Position numbers and translations under genes: made by a program
The notes under the pieces: model-generated
The model's database searches: none
The model's input: the letters and a program-made list of their open reading frames with translations, nothing else
Told to the model about the DNA's origin: nothing
In this document: piece after piece, positions 8,237-19,200 of the stretch
Layout: every line of letters begins with the position of its first letter
How positions within the stretch are numbered: the stretch's first letter is position 1
Assembly: GCA_030429175.1 (NCBI GenBank)
Contig: JAUIDD010000014.1
Span: 1 to 54,187 of the forward strand
Reading direction: 5' to 3'
Length of the DNA: 54,187 bases
Source of the DNA: Gammaproteobacteria bacterium
GTDB lineage: Bacteria; Pseudomonadota; Gammaproteobacteria; Coxiellales; Coxiellaceae

Positions 8237-9244
8237 TTATAGTAACGAAAAGATATTTTTAGAGTCTTGCACATCTGGAATCAAATCAACCTTTTGACCA
8301 AGTTGGTATTGCTGCATCAAACGATAAATCAGTTTGAGCATAGAGTAATCTTCAAGCGCAATACCAACAGAATCAAATAGGGTTACTTCAGTCGCTGATT
8401 CACGTCCTGGTTTTTGCCGAGAAACTAACTCCCATAGTTCTGCATAGACATTCTCACGAGAAAGATTCTGAATTTCACCTTCAATCAAACTTTGTTCGAG
8501 ATATTCAACCACAATTTTAGAGCGTTTTAACAGTACATCACCAATTTCTGTTTTACCCGGACAATCGCCACCAATGGCATTGATATGTTTACCACCATCA
8601 ATCATGGCATCACGTAAAATACGTGCAGCCGTTTTATCTGCGGTTGCTGTAGTCACAATCTCACTGGCTGCAACGACGGCTTCGATACTATCACAACGCT
8701 GTAATTGCAGGCCTGAGCTTTTAAGGTTATGCGCAAACTTGTCCATCGCAGCTGTGTCGATATCAAAATAAAACACTTGCTCTACGCCCAGCGTTATTTG
8801 ATGTGCGAGTGTTTGGAACTCAGATTGAGAGCCCGTACCAATAATACCAAAGGTCTTAGCATTTTTTGGCGCCAGATAAATAGATGCTAAAGCTGATGTT
8901 GCAGCCGTACGTATTGCTGTTAATAAGGTCATCTCTGAAATCAACAGTGGATACCCCGTGGCCACATCAGCTAACATACCAATAGCCGTAACAGTTAACT
9001 TATCCTGACGTGGATTATAGGGGTGGCCATTTACGTATTTGAAACTATAGTATGCATCGTCGGCGACCGGCATCAGCTCAATCACACCATGCGGGTAATG
9101 GGTTGCAAGCCTTGGCACCATTTGGAATTCAGACCAACGTAAAAAATCTTGCTGCAGTTCTGCGACCGTTAGCTCAAAGAGCCTTTTTAATGATATTTTT
9201 TTAACTAATTGATTTAAGTCTGAGATGGAAAATAAAAATGACAT
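8237..9244 (-). CDS. Ornithine cyclodeaminase/mu-crystallin family protein
   Basis: The 335-aa protein belongs to the NAD(P)-dependent ornithine cyclodeaminase family. It has the substrate-binding lysine segment SFKYVNGHPYNP (residues 67-78) and the Rossmann motif FGIIGTGSQSEF near residue 132. The characteristic DGGKHINAIGGDCPGKTE carries the catalytic aspartate, and VTLFDSVGIALEDYSML lies near the end. Members convert ornithine to proline or act as imine reductases or amino-acid dehydrogenases; the GGDCPGKTE form fits an ornithine cyclodeaminase best. AAGGAA precedes the ATG. It lies downstream of a histidine kinase gene, with 217 bp between them. Confidence 0.88.
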   Translation of the reverse strand: MSFLFSISDLNQLVKKISLKRLFELTVAELQQDFLRWSEFQMVPRLATHYPHGVIELMPVADDAYYSFKYVNGHPYNPRQDKLTVTAIGMLADVATGYPLLISEMTLLTAIRTAATSALASIYLAPKNAKTFGIIGTGSQSEFQTLAHQITLGVEQVFYFDIDTAAMDKFAHNLKSSGLQLQRCDSIEAVVAASEIVTTATADKTAARILRDAMIDGGKHINAIGGDCPGKTEIGDVLLKRSKIVVEYLEQSLIEGEIQNLSRENVYAELWELVSRQKPGRESATEVTLFDSVGIALEDYSMLKLIYRLMQQYQLGQKVDLIPDVQDSKNIFSLL

Positions 9245-9396
9245 ACAAATTCCTTATTATCACTGAACCAAATAACAATTACATTGATGTCATTAATTTG
9301 GTGTGGTAGTATTTTCGTCCAAGTTATGGCGTACTTGTTTTTGCTCAGGGCTTGTGGTGCTCTATGATGTATTAACTTATTAATACGTATGTTCAT
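9214..9396 (-). CDS. Possible 60-aa ORF between kinase and cyclodeaminase
   Basis: A frame starting ATG at 9396 has a G-run ribosome binding site (GGGGGG) just upstream and encodes 60 aa (MNIRINKLIHHRAPQALSKN...). It overlaps the cyclodeaminase start by 31 bases. I recognise no family. It may be a chance frame in an untranslated region. Confidence 0.2.
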   Translation of the reverse strand: MNIRINKLIHHRAPQALSKNKYAITWTKILPHQINDINVIVIWFSDNKEFVCHFYFPSQT

Positions 9397-9461
9397 AGAC
9401 CCCCCAACATTGCAAGTCCTGAATAAAAGCAAGCTCATCATAACGTTAATCCCTTCCTCAA

Positions 9462-10730
9462 TCAAACTGCACCTAACAAATCTTCTAGCATCTTTGGATC
9501 TGTTGTTAGCGGCTTCTTAACTCGAAAGACACAACTAAAAACTGAACCGCGACCCGCTTGACTTTTTAAAAACACATCACCATTTAAATCATTTACCAAT
9601 GCTTTTACAGCATATAACCCCAACCCCACACTTAAATTTGTACTATCATAACTCACACCCAACTTTCCAAACTTCTCAAAAATAACCACTTGCTTCTCTT
9701 CTGGAATACCAGGACCGGTATCCTCAACAGCTAACTTTATAATCGCATCCCGCCCAAGCGATTCTAATTGCTCTACGACCACTTTAATTTCACCTCTCTC
9801 AGTAAATTTAACCGCATTACTCAAGAGATTAATGATAATACGCTGAATACGAAAACGATCACTGATAATCCAGTCGGGCAGTCCGCGATAATCACTCTCT
9901 ATAGAGACCTGTTTTAAGTTAATACTCGGGCGAAAAGTATCAACACAATTTTCCACTAACTTAGAAAAATCAAAGGGCTTTGATAGAATCGGAATATTGC
10001 CCGATTCAATTTGGGTAAATTCTAAGATCTCATTTAAATAAGCTAATAACGTCTTAGCAGAGCGCGCAATTTCACTAAGATTTTGTTTTTTTTCAGTATC
10101 GGTTTCTAACTCTGCCATATGTTGTGCCATGGTATAAATACCAGAAAAAGGTGTACGAATATCGTGGCGCATATTGTGTAGGAATCTTGTTTTGGCATGA
10201 TTGGCATTTTCAGCGGCTTCCTTGGCTACTCGTAAATCTGATTCAACTCTTTTAAGGTTAGTTATATCAACAGTATTACCAATAATACCTATGACTTCAC
10301 CTTGTCTATTATAAAGTGGACGCTTTTTTGAAAGTTGCACACAGTATTCACCAGATGGCAGCCAGACATCTTCCTCTTCAGTAAGCGCTTCCTTGGTTTC
10401 CATAACCTTCTCATCATTAAGACGATATTTATCCGCAGTTTTCTTATCAAATAATTCATAATCAGTTTTGCCGATGATCGCCTCATGTCGATCCGCCACC
10501 CCAAACCGTCGCAACTTTTCACAGCCTGTAGTATTAACACCAAGCCACATACCTTTTCTATCTTTCCAATAAATATCACCTGGCAATGTTTCAATAACCT
10601 CTTTCAGCTGAAAAATTTCATCTTCTTGCCATTCAATTCTTTTTTTTAACTCGGTAATCAGATCTGCATCAAGCTCATGCTTATAAGCATCGTTAACCGC
10701 TAATTCTCGATCTTGTGACTCGTCAGACAT
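9462..10730 (-). CDS. Soluble PAS-domain sensor histidine kinase
   Basis: The 422-aa protein has no membrane segment. A short coiled coil is followed by a PAS/PAC sensor domain (about residues 38-165; GVNTTGCEKL, then GIIGNTVDITNLKRVE). The HisKA dimerisation domain has phosphoacceptor H189 in RHDIRTPFSGI. The HATPase domain has its N box at N305 (LLSNAVKF), DTGPGIPEE and the G2 motif VGLGLYAVK. There is no receiver domain, and no response regulator gene is adjacent, so the partner is elsewhere. AAGGAG lies eight bases before the ATG. The sensed signal is unknown; the PAS domain suggests a cytosolic cue. Confidence 0.93.
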   Translation of the reverse strand: MSDESQDRELAVNDAYKHELDADLITELKKRIEWQEDEIFQLKEVIETLPGDIYWKDRKGMWLGVNTTGCEKLRRFGVADRHEAIIGKTDYELFDKKTADKYRLNDEKVMETKEALTEEEDVWLPSGEYCVQLSKKRPLYNRQGEVIGIIGNTVDITNLKRVESDLRVAKEAAENANHAKTRFLHNMRHDIRTPFSGIYTMAQHMAELETDTEKKQNLSEIARSAKTLLAYLNEILEFTQIESGNIPILSKPFDFSKLVENCVDTFRPSINLKQVSIESDYRGLPDWIISDRFRIQRIIINLLSNAVKFTERGEIKVVVEQLESLGRDAIIKLAVEDTGPGIPEEKQVVIFEKFGKLGVSYDSTNLSVGLGLYAVKALVNDLNGDVFLKSQAGRGSVFSCVFRVKKPLTTDPKMLEDLLGAV

Positions 10731-11091
10731 TTTTACGCTCCTTATAACATAACACTATCACCAGAACAACGCAAAAGCCGCACTGGCTAATCCCTATAGT
10801 ATTTTTGAGACATTAGCCCAAAACGAAAGGGATTTCAATGTTCATATAAATTTGCATTAATTTTGTCATTAACAAAATAAACCAAAATTGGTATTCATCA
10901 CCATTATTTACATAAAAATCTCTCAAAATAGCTAAAAAATTACAAAACTAACTCGTCACTATCAATTGTTTTAAAAACTTTGATTTAAACATTGTGAAAA
11001 TGAAATAAGTAGGAGTAGAATACCGGCAACTAAACTTTTACTGAAAATCAATAAATTCATTTCGAATAAAGTCAAATTTAACGAGAGTATT
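10731..11091. other. 361-bp divergent intergenic region
   Basis: This AT-rich region separates the divergent kinase and adenosylhomocysteinase-like genes and must hold both promoters. A 7-bp inverted repeat (ATTTTGT, 5-base loop, ACAAAAT at 10860-10878) could be an operator. For the rightward gene, TTGATT near 10980 with AAATAA about 17 bp further is a weak promoter candidate. No RNA gene was recognised. Confidence 0.4.
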
Positions 11092-12549
11092 ATGTCACGA
11101 GCACTTACCAAGTTACGGCCAAGGATAGGTCACCTATCCGGCCTCTGGAGAGCGCCCCGGACAGCTGCGTTTAATTCAGATTTCAGAACGCGTCGCTTAC
11201 CTGTGCTTGATGCATTGGTAAATAAGATAAATTCTTTACCGTTGCATCAACGTCCATCACTTAAAAATACATTAGTTGTTTATAACCACCATGCATTAGA
11301 AACATCTTATACCCTACTGAAATCCTTATTATCTATAGGCGCCCAACCTGAACATATATTTGCTATAGATAAACATTATTCGAGAAATAAAGACGTTGTT
11401 GATGCTTTCGAAGAAAAAAATATATATCATCATCAATGCTCCAGGCAAGTAGGTTTAGGGCGCTTTGTATCCACTTATTCAAGCGATATGACCAGACTTT
11501 GGGGCAAAGTAGAAGAACACCTTAACAGACACCAACATATTAATAATATTTTAGTGATGGATCATGGCGGCTATGCACTTGACAGTATGCCACCGTCTTT
11601 ATTAATGACTAAGCATGTCACTGGTATCGAAAAAACAACCAGCGGCTTTAATAGCGAAAAGCGGCGCGGACATTTACCACTACCCATTATAGATATTGCC
11701 AGATGTGCCACCAAAAAATACCTGGAAGCACCATTGATTGCTGAAGCGGGCATAGCAAAACTGCTCTTAAACAAAAATATTGATCTAAAAGCTGAACGAC
11801 GCGCCTGCGCCGTGATTGGTTTTGGTGCGATTGGTAAAGCAGTTGCAAATCTTTTAGTAGAATTGGGTCATGATGTCATCGTTTTTGATGAAAATAAGCA
11901 GCAACTAGCATCGATCGGCCATAATAATAAAATCCGTCAAGCTAATGAGTTAGTCACCGCTGTAAATTTCGCTGATCTAATTTTTGGCTGCTCAGGTAAC
12001 GACATTACTGCCTCACTCGAACCCTTTGAATTATCACCTGCACCAAAAGAACTTGTCAGCTACTCTTCTGAAGATCGAGAATTTTGGACGTTGTTACAAG
12101 CTGTTCAAGCCAGACATAACGGCAAAGTGGCAAATAGATTCCTTGAAGATGTCGTTTATATTAACGAATTTGGTAAAAACATCACGATGGTTCGTGGTGG
12201 CTTTCCAGTTAACTTTGACGATAGTGGTGAATCAGTACCAGCAGAAGATATCGACATCACCCGGTCACTTGCTCTTGGCGCTGCAATAGAAGCCGCCGCT
12301 TGCTTTCAATGCAAACCTGAGAGCTTCTTCAATTACGGTAGTATTAATGCACTTAGTGCTGACATACAGCGCTTTATCGTAAAAGAATGGCTAAGCCATC
12401 AACCGAGTAACCGCTTCCAACAAAGCTTAATCGATAATTTTGAAAATATTAAGTGGATTCAAGAACATTCTTGTGGTTCTGACCTCAATCTAAATCTTTT
12501 CGGAGACGAGCAGCAAGAGCCTTGTTATGAAATGTCTGCAGGTAAATAA
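11092..12549 (+). CDS. Divergent adenosylhomocysteinase-like NAD-binding protein
   Basis: The 485-aa protein resembles S-adenosylhomocysteine hydrolase (SahH) in architecture but is clearly diverged. GIEKTTSGF (about residue 180) corresponds to the SahH ExTTxG block. ARCATKKYLEAPLI matches the region of the catalytic lysine, with the usual SVTKxxxDN altered. The NAD-binding Rossmann motif is VIGFGAIGKAVANLL, first glycine at residue 243, with the acidic DEN after strand 2. The N-terminal third and the C-terminus do not look like SahH, and the usual C-terminal lysine/tyrosine tail is absent. It may bind NAD and an adenosyl-type ligand without being the housekeeping enzyme. It stands alone, divergent from the kinase. 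Confidence 0.6.
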   Translation: MSRALTKLRPRIGHLSGLWRAPRTAAFNSDFRTRRLPVLDALVNKINSLPLHQRPSLKNTLVVYNHHALETSYTLLKSLLSIGAQPEHIFAIDKHYSRNKDVVDAFEEKNIYHHQCSRQVGLGRFVSTYSSDMTRLWGKVEEHLNRHQHINNILVMDHGGYALDSMPPSLLMTKHVTGIEKTTSGFNSEKRRGHLPLPIIDIARCATKKYLEAPLIAEAGIAKLLLNKNIDLKAERRACAVIGFGAIGKAVANLLVELGHDVIVFDENKQQLASIGHNNKIRQANELVTAVNFADLIFGCSGNDITASLEPFELSPAPKELVSYSSEDREFWTLLQAVQARHNGKVANRFLEDVVYINEFGKNITMVRGGFPVNFDDSGESVPAEDIDITRSLALGAAIEAAACFQCKPESFFNYGSINALSADIQRFIVKEWLSHQPSNRFQQSLIDNFENIKWIQEHSCGSDLNLNLFGDEQQEPCYEMSAGK

Positions 12550-12564
12550 TCTTTGCGATGACCG

Positions 12565-13470
12565 CTATTGATTCAACCACGCCTTTGGCGGCAGATAACA
12601 TTGATAAAGTGCTGCCTCAGGCGTATCAGGTTCAGGCTTCCAATCATAGCGCCAGTGCACCACTGGCGGCAATGACATTAAAATTGACTCAGTGCGCCCA
12701 CCTGACTGCAACCCAAACAATGTACCCCTATCGTAAACCAAATTAAATTCAACATAGCGACCACGGCGATAAAGTTGAAAATCGCGTTGGCGTTGCGTGT
12801 AAGGTGTGTCTTTACGCTTTTCAACGATAGGTAAATAAGCATCTAAAAAGCTATCACCGACTTCACGCATAAATTGGAAGCAAATCTCAAGCTCAAACTG
12901 ATTAAAATCATCATAGAAAATACCACCAATGCCACGCGCCTCATCACGATGCTTAAGATAGAAATAGTCATCGGCCCATTTTTTAAACTTAGGATAAAGG
13001 GATGTATCGATTTTATCGCAAGCATTCTTTGCTGCTTGATGCCAATGCAGACAATCTTCATCGAAGCCGTAGTATGGCGTTAAGTCATAACCACCACCAA
13101 ACCACCATACTGGCTCACTACCCAACTTCTCAGCAATAAAAAATCGCACATTAAGATGTGTTGTAGGTGCATAAGGATTTTTAGGGTGCATAACCAATGA
13201 AATCCCTAACGCTTGAAAAGATGCACCTGCAATCTCAGGGCGGTGTGCTGAAGCACTTGGTGGCAAGTTCTCACCATAAACGTGAGAGAAGTTTACCCCA
13301 CCACGCTCAAACACAGCACCGTCTGCCATTGCACGTGTGCGACCACCACCACCCTCAGCGCGTTCCCAGCTATCTTCTAAAAATGTAGCCTTGCCATCTA
13401 GCTTTTCAAATGCATCACAAATGCGATCTTGTAAATCCAATAAATACGCTTTTATTTCATCAACAATCAT
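12565..13470 (-). CDS. hemF: Oxygen-dependent coproporphyrinogen III oxidase
   Basis: The 301-aa enzyme performs the oxidative decarboxylation of coproporphyrinogen III to protoporphyrinogen IX in haem synthesis, using oxygen. Family blocks seen are [71 protein letters not shown] and the C-terminal [17 protein letters not shown]. Length equals the E. coli protein. Its ATG overlaps the stop of the upstream 2-oxoglutarate oxygenase gene by four bases, so the two are translated from one message. Confidence 0.98.
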   Translation of the reverse strand: MIVDEIKAYLLDLQDRICDAFEKLDGKATFLEDSWERAEGGGGRTRAMADGAVFERGGVNFSHVYGENLPPSASAHRPEIAGASFQALGISLVMHPKNPYAPTTHLNVRFFIAEKLGSEPVWWFGGGYDLTPYYGFDEDCLHWHQAAKNACDKIDTSLYPKFKKWADDYFYLKHRDEARGIGGIFYDDFNQFELEICFQFMREVGDSFLDAYLPIVEKRKDTPYTQRQRDFQLYRRGRYVEFNLVYDRGTLFGLQSGGRTESILMSLPPVVHWRYDWKPEPDTPEAALYQCYLPPKAWLNQ

Positions 13471-14348
13471 GCTTTTTCTAACTCAATATGCTTATCTTTT
13501 TCTAATAAACCTAATTCACGATAACGTTCTTCACGATATGATTGCGCTGTATGTCGTTTGGACAGTTGCACTTCATCGCGCGGATGCAAAAATAAAGGCA
13601 TAGACATACGTGATTTACGCGCATCTTCACCTTCTGGATTAATCACACGGTGTGGTGTCGATGGATAGTAGCCATCAGTTGCTTCTTGCAACATGTCACC
13701 AACATTAATAATGATCCAACCTGGATTACAAGGCACTGGCACCCAACTACCATCAGCAGCTTTTGCCTCTAAGCCTTTTGCCGTCGCCGCTGGCAACAAG
13801 GTTAAAAAGTTAATATCTTCATGTTCAGCTGCCCGTACTGCATTGACAGGCTCATCGCCTTTTAACGGTGGATAATAAATCAGACGAAACAAATGTTTTT
13901 GTGAATCTTTAATCATATTGGTAAGATGCTCTGAAAGTGAAACTTTTAAAAACTCAGGCGCATGCTGCTCAACCCAGCCTAACAACGTCGCACCCATTTC
14001 GATAAGTTGCGTGCACAGCTTACGTGTTTTTTCAGCGAGAAAATCTGGCACCACACCCCACGGATGGTAATAATGATAAAACTCTTTAAGGTCCTTAGCT
14101 TGATAGCCTTTAGCTGTTTCAGACATTTCGAAAGGGATAAAACCGGCATGGGTTTTAGGGTTAAAGGCGTAACGCGAATCATTCTTGATATCGGTTGTGA
14201 AAAATTGATCCCATAATGCATACACATCGGCGACTAATTGTGGATCAATCAAGTGGTTAGACAACACACCAAAACCTGTCTCACGAATCGTCTGTTCAAA
14301 TTCATACGATGCCTGTGAGGACTTAAAATCAACGACACGAATATCCAT
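13467..14348 (-). CDS. 2-oxoglutarate/Fe(II) oxygenase, isopenicillin-N-synthase family
   Basis: The 293-aa protein starts best at the ATG at 14348 ([11 protein letters not shown]), which begins the N-terminal domain typical of the family; the longer frame to 14432 adds an unrelated 28-residue extension. The double-stranded beta-helix has the iron ligands in [12 protein letters not shown] (HxD) and in STPHRVINP, and the 2-oxoglutarate arginine in SRMSMPLF. The substrate is unknown. It overlaps hemF by four bases, and both enzymes use oxygen, so joint expression under aerobic conditions is plausible. Confidence 0.9.
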   Translation of the reverse strand: MDIRVVDFKSSQASYEFEQTIRETGFGVLSNHLIDPQLVADVYALWDQFFTTDIKNDSRYAFNPKTHAGFIPFEMSETAKGYQAKDLKEFYHYYHPWGVVPDFLAEKTRKLCTQLIEMGATLLGWVEQHAPEFLKVSLSEHLTNMIKDSQKHLFRLIYYPPLKGDEPVNAVRAAEHEDINFLTLLPAATAKGLEAKAADGSWVPVPCNPGWIIINVGDMLQEATDGYYPSTPHRVINPEGEDARKSRMSMPLFLHPRDEVQLSKRHTAQSYREERYRELGLLEKDKHIELEKA

Positions 14349-14490
14349 CCTAACACTCCAAAGTTCACCTAAAGGGGAACGCAGTATACCTGATTCCACA
14401 ACGCGTGTCAGATGTGGATAGCTAGAGGTCAAAACTTGACGCGATCAGTACCATATGGAATGATAGCTATACTTTTTACAAGGAATTGAT

Positions 14491-15219
14491 GTGAATACAT
14501 TTACTAAAGGACTACTTATCTGTTTTCTGTCTAATGGTTATTTTGCTGGTGCACAAGCAAGCCATTGGCAGCTTGATTTGCATGGTGACCTTGGTGTAGT
14601 GCCACCGAGTGTTGATGCGCAACAAATTACGTTAGCTCCGGGGTTGGTCAATGAATACAATCCACACCATGAAACCCGCCTTATTATGGGTGCAGGCGCT
14701 AGCATTAATTATAACCTCGATATCAAAACCCAATCTCACTTGGTTTTAGGCCTGCGTGGCGAAGCATTTATGACACCTAAACGAGTGACTAAGGGTATTG
14801 TCCAACCATTAGTAAATGCTGGTAATAATTTTGATACGTTAAATTACACCTATAAAATGAATAACTATCTTTTATTGAGTAATGCGCAGTGGGTTTGGGG
14901 TTCATCGGGCCATACGCACCCTTATCTAAACATGGGTATTGGTGTAGTGTGGAATCAATTAAACAACTATACCGAAAGTGCGCCGCCAGGAAGCACCGCG
15001 TCTCCAGCAGTGAATGCGTTTCGTTCTTATACTCAAGCACAACTGGCTTATGGCTTTGGGGCTGGTTTGGACCACCAAGGGGTGCAGCTGGGCTATCAAA
15101 TGATGGCGTTGGGTAAGGCTCGACTCGATACCACCCGTGTGCAAAGCACTAGTGAACATATAAAAACAAATAATCTTTATGTGCATTTATTTGAATTAAC
15201 TTACTACTTTCCTTCATAA
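14491..15219 (+). CDS. Exported outer-membrane beta-barrel-like protein
   Basis: The 242-aa protein starts at a GTG with AAGGAA eight bases upstream and has a signal peptide ending near GAQA (residue ~23). The mature part alternates polar and hydrophobic residues with many Gly, Tyr and Asn. It ends with aromatic strand residues (VHLFELTYYFPS), as in small porin/opacity-type barrels. No specific family name can be given with confidence. The next gene, also exported, starts 19 bp downstream with its own AAGGAG site, suggesting a two-gene unit. Confidence 0.7.
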   Translation: MNTFTKGLLICFLSNGYFAGAQASHWQLDLHGDLGVVPPSVDAQQITLAPGLVNEYNPHHETRLIMGAGASINYNLDIKTQSHLVLGLRGEAFMTPKRVTKGIVQPLVNAGNNFDTLNYTYKMNNYLLLSNAQWVWGSSGHTHPYLNMGIGVVWNQLNNYTESAPPGSTASPAVNAFRSYTQAQLAYGFGAGLDHQGVQLGYQMMALGKARLDTTRVQSTSEHIKTNNLYVHLFELTYYFPS

Positions 15220-15238
15220 ATTAAGGAGTCTTCTATTT

Positions 15239-16264
15239 ATGCATCCTTTTAAATCACTGACAATTGCAGTAATGACTTCAATCATTTCAACAACTAGTTT
15301 TGCAGTCCCTATATTTAGAATTACGCCGACGGTTAACTCGTTTTCAGTGACGAATGGTACAACCACAGAAGTACAGTATGATGTTCGAAATGTGAGTGGC
15401 CGGCCAATAACAATTACTACTGAAAAAGTGGAAGGGTCTAATACGGCGGTAGCGAGTAGTGCCATTAGCTCTAACTCCACTTGTGAAAATGGTTCGTTAG
15501 CTAATAATGCTGATTGTACTCTAGGTATCGATGTTACTGGTAATGGCACTGGTTCTGAAACAGTACGTCCAATTATATGTGCGTTTAACGGTCAGCTGTG
15601 TAGCAGAGCGCCGGTAGCAACAACGGTAAATGTGGTTGCACAGGGCACTTTTCCTTGTGCAACAAACACGGATGATGATAATAAGCAGTGCCGTGTGTTT
15701 GTCACAAATGGCACTTATAAAGGAGATCTTTCTCAATCAACTGGTAATGCAAATATTTCAAGCTGTCAGAATAATGCATCTGGTGTCACTAAAGGAAATT
15801 GTATTTGTGAGGCAGAAGCAGCTCAGCTTGGATACGGCCATCCAGGGCATTGGCGTGTGTGGTTGTCGACGGCTACCACCGGTGCGATTACTAACATTAA
15901 ATATACCAGTGGTGGCTCGGTGCGTTATGTCAAAGCAGCTGATATTGAATCCACTGTAGCTAATCAGGAAACTTTAGTAGGTACGAATCTGACAAACTCG
16001 ATCGGAGAGAACCAAGTATGTGCTTGGACGGCGACTTCAGCCCAGAACGGCTTGATATCGGGTATAAATGGCACTTGTAATGATTGGACATCCAAAGCTG
16101 TGAATGCAGAACAGCAAGTGGCGAGTGGAAACGTATCTGCTACTTTTGTTAACCAAGACGGAGCTATTTTTGGATGGTCTGAAAATCCTGTCGACGGGGT
16201 GTGCGGCCCTACATTTAATTGTAATACTGAGAATCGTCTATATTGTTTCGAGACACCTAACTAA
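15239..16264 (+). CDS. Secreted protein with a DUF1554-like C-terminal domain
   Basis: The 341-aa protein has a signal peptide (about residues 1-22) followed by a Ser/Thr/Asn-rich region with close cysteines, perhaps an immunoglobulin-like fold. From about residue 147 it has the layout of DUF1554, a secreted cysteine-rich domain known from Leptospira lipoproteins and other bacteria. The blocks are CRVFVTNGTYKGDL, HWRVWLSTATTG, CNDWTS and a final RLYCFE. The function of DUF1554 is unknown; its layout resembles C-type-lectin-like domains. It is probably surface-exposed or released, and disulfide-bonded. It is paired with the upstream barrel-like gene. Confidence 0.75.
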   Translation: MHPFKSLTIAVMTSIISTTSFAVPIFRITPTVNSFSVTNGTTTEVQYDVRNVSGRPITITTEKVEGSNTAVASSAISSNSTCENGSLANNADCTLGIDVTGNGTGSETVRPIICAFNGQLCSRAPVATTVNVVAQGTFPCATNTDDDNKQCRVFVTNGTYKGDLSQSTGNANISSCQNNASGVTKGNCICEAEAAQLGYGHPGHWRVWLSTATTGAITNIKYTSGGSVRYVKAADIESTVANQETLVGTNLTNSIGENQVCAWTATSAQNGLISGINGTCNDWTSKAVNAEQQVASGNVSATFVNQDGAIFGWSENPVDGVCGPTFNCNTENRLYCFETPN

Positions 16265-16293
16265 CGGTATTTGTCAATAGGCCCAGACCTGAC

Positions 16294-19200
16294 TTACGAT
16301 TTATTCTGTACTGGCTTAGGTAGGTGGTGGCGATAGAAAAGCGAGTAGATCGCTGGCACGATAACCAGCGTTAGAATCGTCGAGAAGAACATACCACCAA
16401 TAATCACCCAGGCAAGTGGATGATAGGCTTTCGCGCCAGGACCGCTTGATACAGCAGCAGGAACCATCGCAAAAATGATGGCAAGCGCAGTCATAATTAC
16501 TGGGCGCATGCGTGTAGGGCAGGCTTCAAATAAAGCATCTTTCACCGACCGTCCTTGGACACGCAACTGATTGGTGAGATCTACCAGCAAGATTGAGTTT
16601 TTAGATACTAGACCGATTAATAGTAGCATACCTATAATGCCATACATGCTCAGCGGCTCACCCGTAATCCATAATATAATCACCCCGCCCACAACTGCTA
16701 ATGGTTGCGCCACCATGACAATGATCGGTTGAATAAATGAGTTGAATTGACTTGCCAATACCATATAAACAAATATGAGCATCAACACTATCATCATCAC
16801 TGTACGATGCTCAGCTTTAGAATAGCTGGCACTAGTGCCACTTAAACGTATGACATAACCAGGTTTTAAGATTGGCTCTGCAATTTTATTAATTAAGATA
16901 ATCGCTTTAGTTTCTGGGATTGTCGGTAATGCACTAAAACCAATACTGTAATCTAAATTAGTACGTGTAATACGTGATGGCGCTAAAGACTTTTCAATCG
17001 AGGCAATCGTATCCAGACGCAGATGTGTCTTATCTTTTAAGCGTAAATAAATTTTTGACATGTCAGCAGGAGAGATAAACTGCCCTTCTTTGGGTCGTAG
17101 TAATACTTTATAACGATCACCACCTTTGCTCTCACTAAAGTGACCTATCTTCATACCTTCACCACCCATTACCGACAACGTACGTGCAACATCCGATGAA
17201 GTAATACCAAAGCTATTTGCTAAGATATGATCGACGACAAGATTATACTGCGGCTGATCAGGTGTAAAATGAATATAAACTTCACCAAGCTGATCTTGAT
17301 AATGCCCTAATGCTCTGGATAGCTTAAATGCTTGATCAAGCACTTCTTTGAATTTAGGCCCACGTACTTGGAATGTTAAATAGCTCTTCTTTGAAGGCTC
17401 TTCAACAAAATAACGTGCACCACTTAACCCTTGCACCTGTTGGCGTAATTTATCCATAATAGCTGTTTGGTTTTTAACTGCATATGGTTTTAATTGAATT
17501 GAAACACTACCATCTTTACCAGGACCAAGTGAACTAAAATAATGCTGAATTTCTGGCATCTTATTGAGGATTGCCTCAAGTGCGTCAATTTTCTCTGTCG
17601 TATAATGAATGCTAAAACCTTGTGGTGGCTGCACATCAATTACAAAATAACCCGTACCCTCTGGCGCAGGCGTTAAGCTTACATTTAATGAAAAAAAGCC
17701 TGGTACAGAAATACCAATTACAATAATGACACCTAAAATTGCTAACCACGGATGTACCAATGTCACACGAATAATTTTTTTATAGTATTTTTCAAGCCAA
17801 AGTAATGCGTTTTCAAGCATTGCTTTAATGCCACGAAATTCTGGATCAGGACGAAGAATTTTTTCACATAACACTGGTGTTAATGTCAGAGAGACAATAA
17901 ATGACACAATCACACCAACGGTGATAACAAACCCTAATGAGGCTAAGATTTTGGCAAGCATACCACCCATAAAACCAATAGGAATAAAGATACAGATTAA
18001 AGTTAAGCTCGATGCCAACACAGCAAACACTACTTGATTGGCACCTTGAATAGCAGCTTCTTTACGCCCAAGCTTACCTTCAGTAATATGCCTGGCTGTA
18101 TTTTCTAATACGACGATACTATCATCGATTACAATACCAACTAATACTACCAATGCTAATAAAGTGATCGAGTTAAGCGAATAACCAAACACAGCCAAAC
18201 CCGCTACCGCACCTAATAAGGATATCGGTATCGAGCATAAAATAATAAGTGATGAGCGAAAGTTCTTTAAAAATAAAAAAATCACGAAAGCAGCGGTAAG
18301 CAAACTAATCCAGATATCTTGTTGTAGCTGTGTAATTACCCCATCGATATAGGTTGCCTGATTATAAACCGTAGAAAGAGTCATATTACGTGGTAACATT
18401 GGAATAATCTCGGTCTTTACAACTTGATCGACTTCATCTGCTAACGCCAATGTATTACTATCACTCTTTTTGATAATACTGATACCCACTGAAGGCTGGC
18501 CGGCAAAACGTGCCGCGCTATGATTACTTGCTAACCCTAAACTCACATCTGCCAATCTATCCAATGTAATAGCATGATTATTGCGATATGCAATTACGAG
18601 CTTGCGCAATCCTTCAAGTGTATGATGTTCAACATCCAAACTCATAGAAAAAGATTTTTTACCACTAGTAATCGAACCACCAGGCAATTGCACATGGTTT
18701 TTATTAAAGCCTTCTTCAACTTCAAGTGGTGTTATATTATTTGCCGCAAGCTTATCTAAATCAATTTTAATATTAATTGCTTGATCACTGACCCCCACAA
18801 TTTTAACCTGACCAATGCCAGACAAGTGTGATAATTTCTTTTGAATAAATTGGCGCGCATATCGATCCATCTCAAGTAAGGATGCCTCGCCATGTAGTGA
18901 CAACAGCATAATTGGTGCTGCATTACTTTGGTCTAATGTGATTAATGGTGGCCTGGCATCTTTAGGCAAGTTTGCACGAATATGATTAATGCGATTATCA
19001 ATCTGATTGAAGGCTGAGTTCAAATCAGTCTTCATATTAAATGTGACTTCTATCTGTGACTTACCTGGTCGAGAACTCGACTGAATCACCAGAATACCTG
19101 CTATTGTATTCACTTGCTCTTCAATCGGCTTGGTGACCATTTGGTTAATAATACTCGAATCACCGCCAGGCATTTCAGTTGTGATGGTGATAACTGGGTA

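Noticed and set aside
12558..12746. Plus-strand 62-aa ORF downstream of the adenosylhomocysteinase-like gene
   Set aside because: It lies entirely antisense to the conserved 3' end of hemF and has no ribosome binding site or recognisable product.
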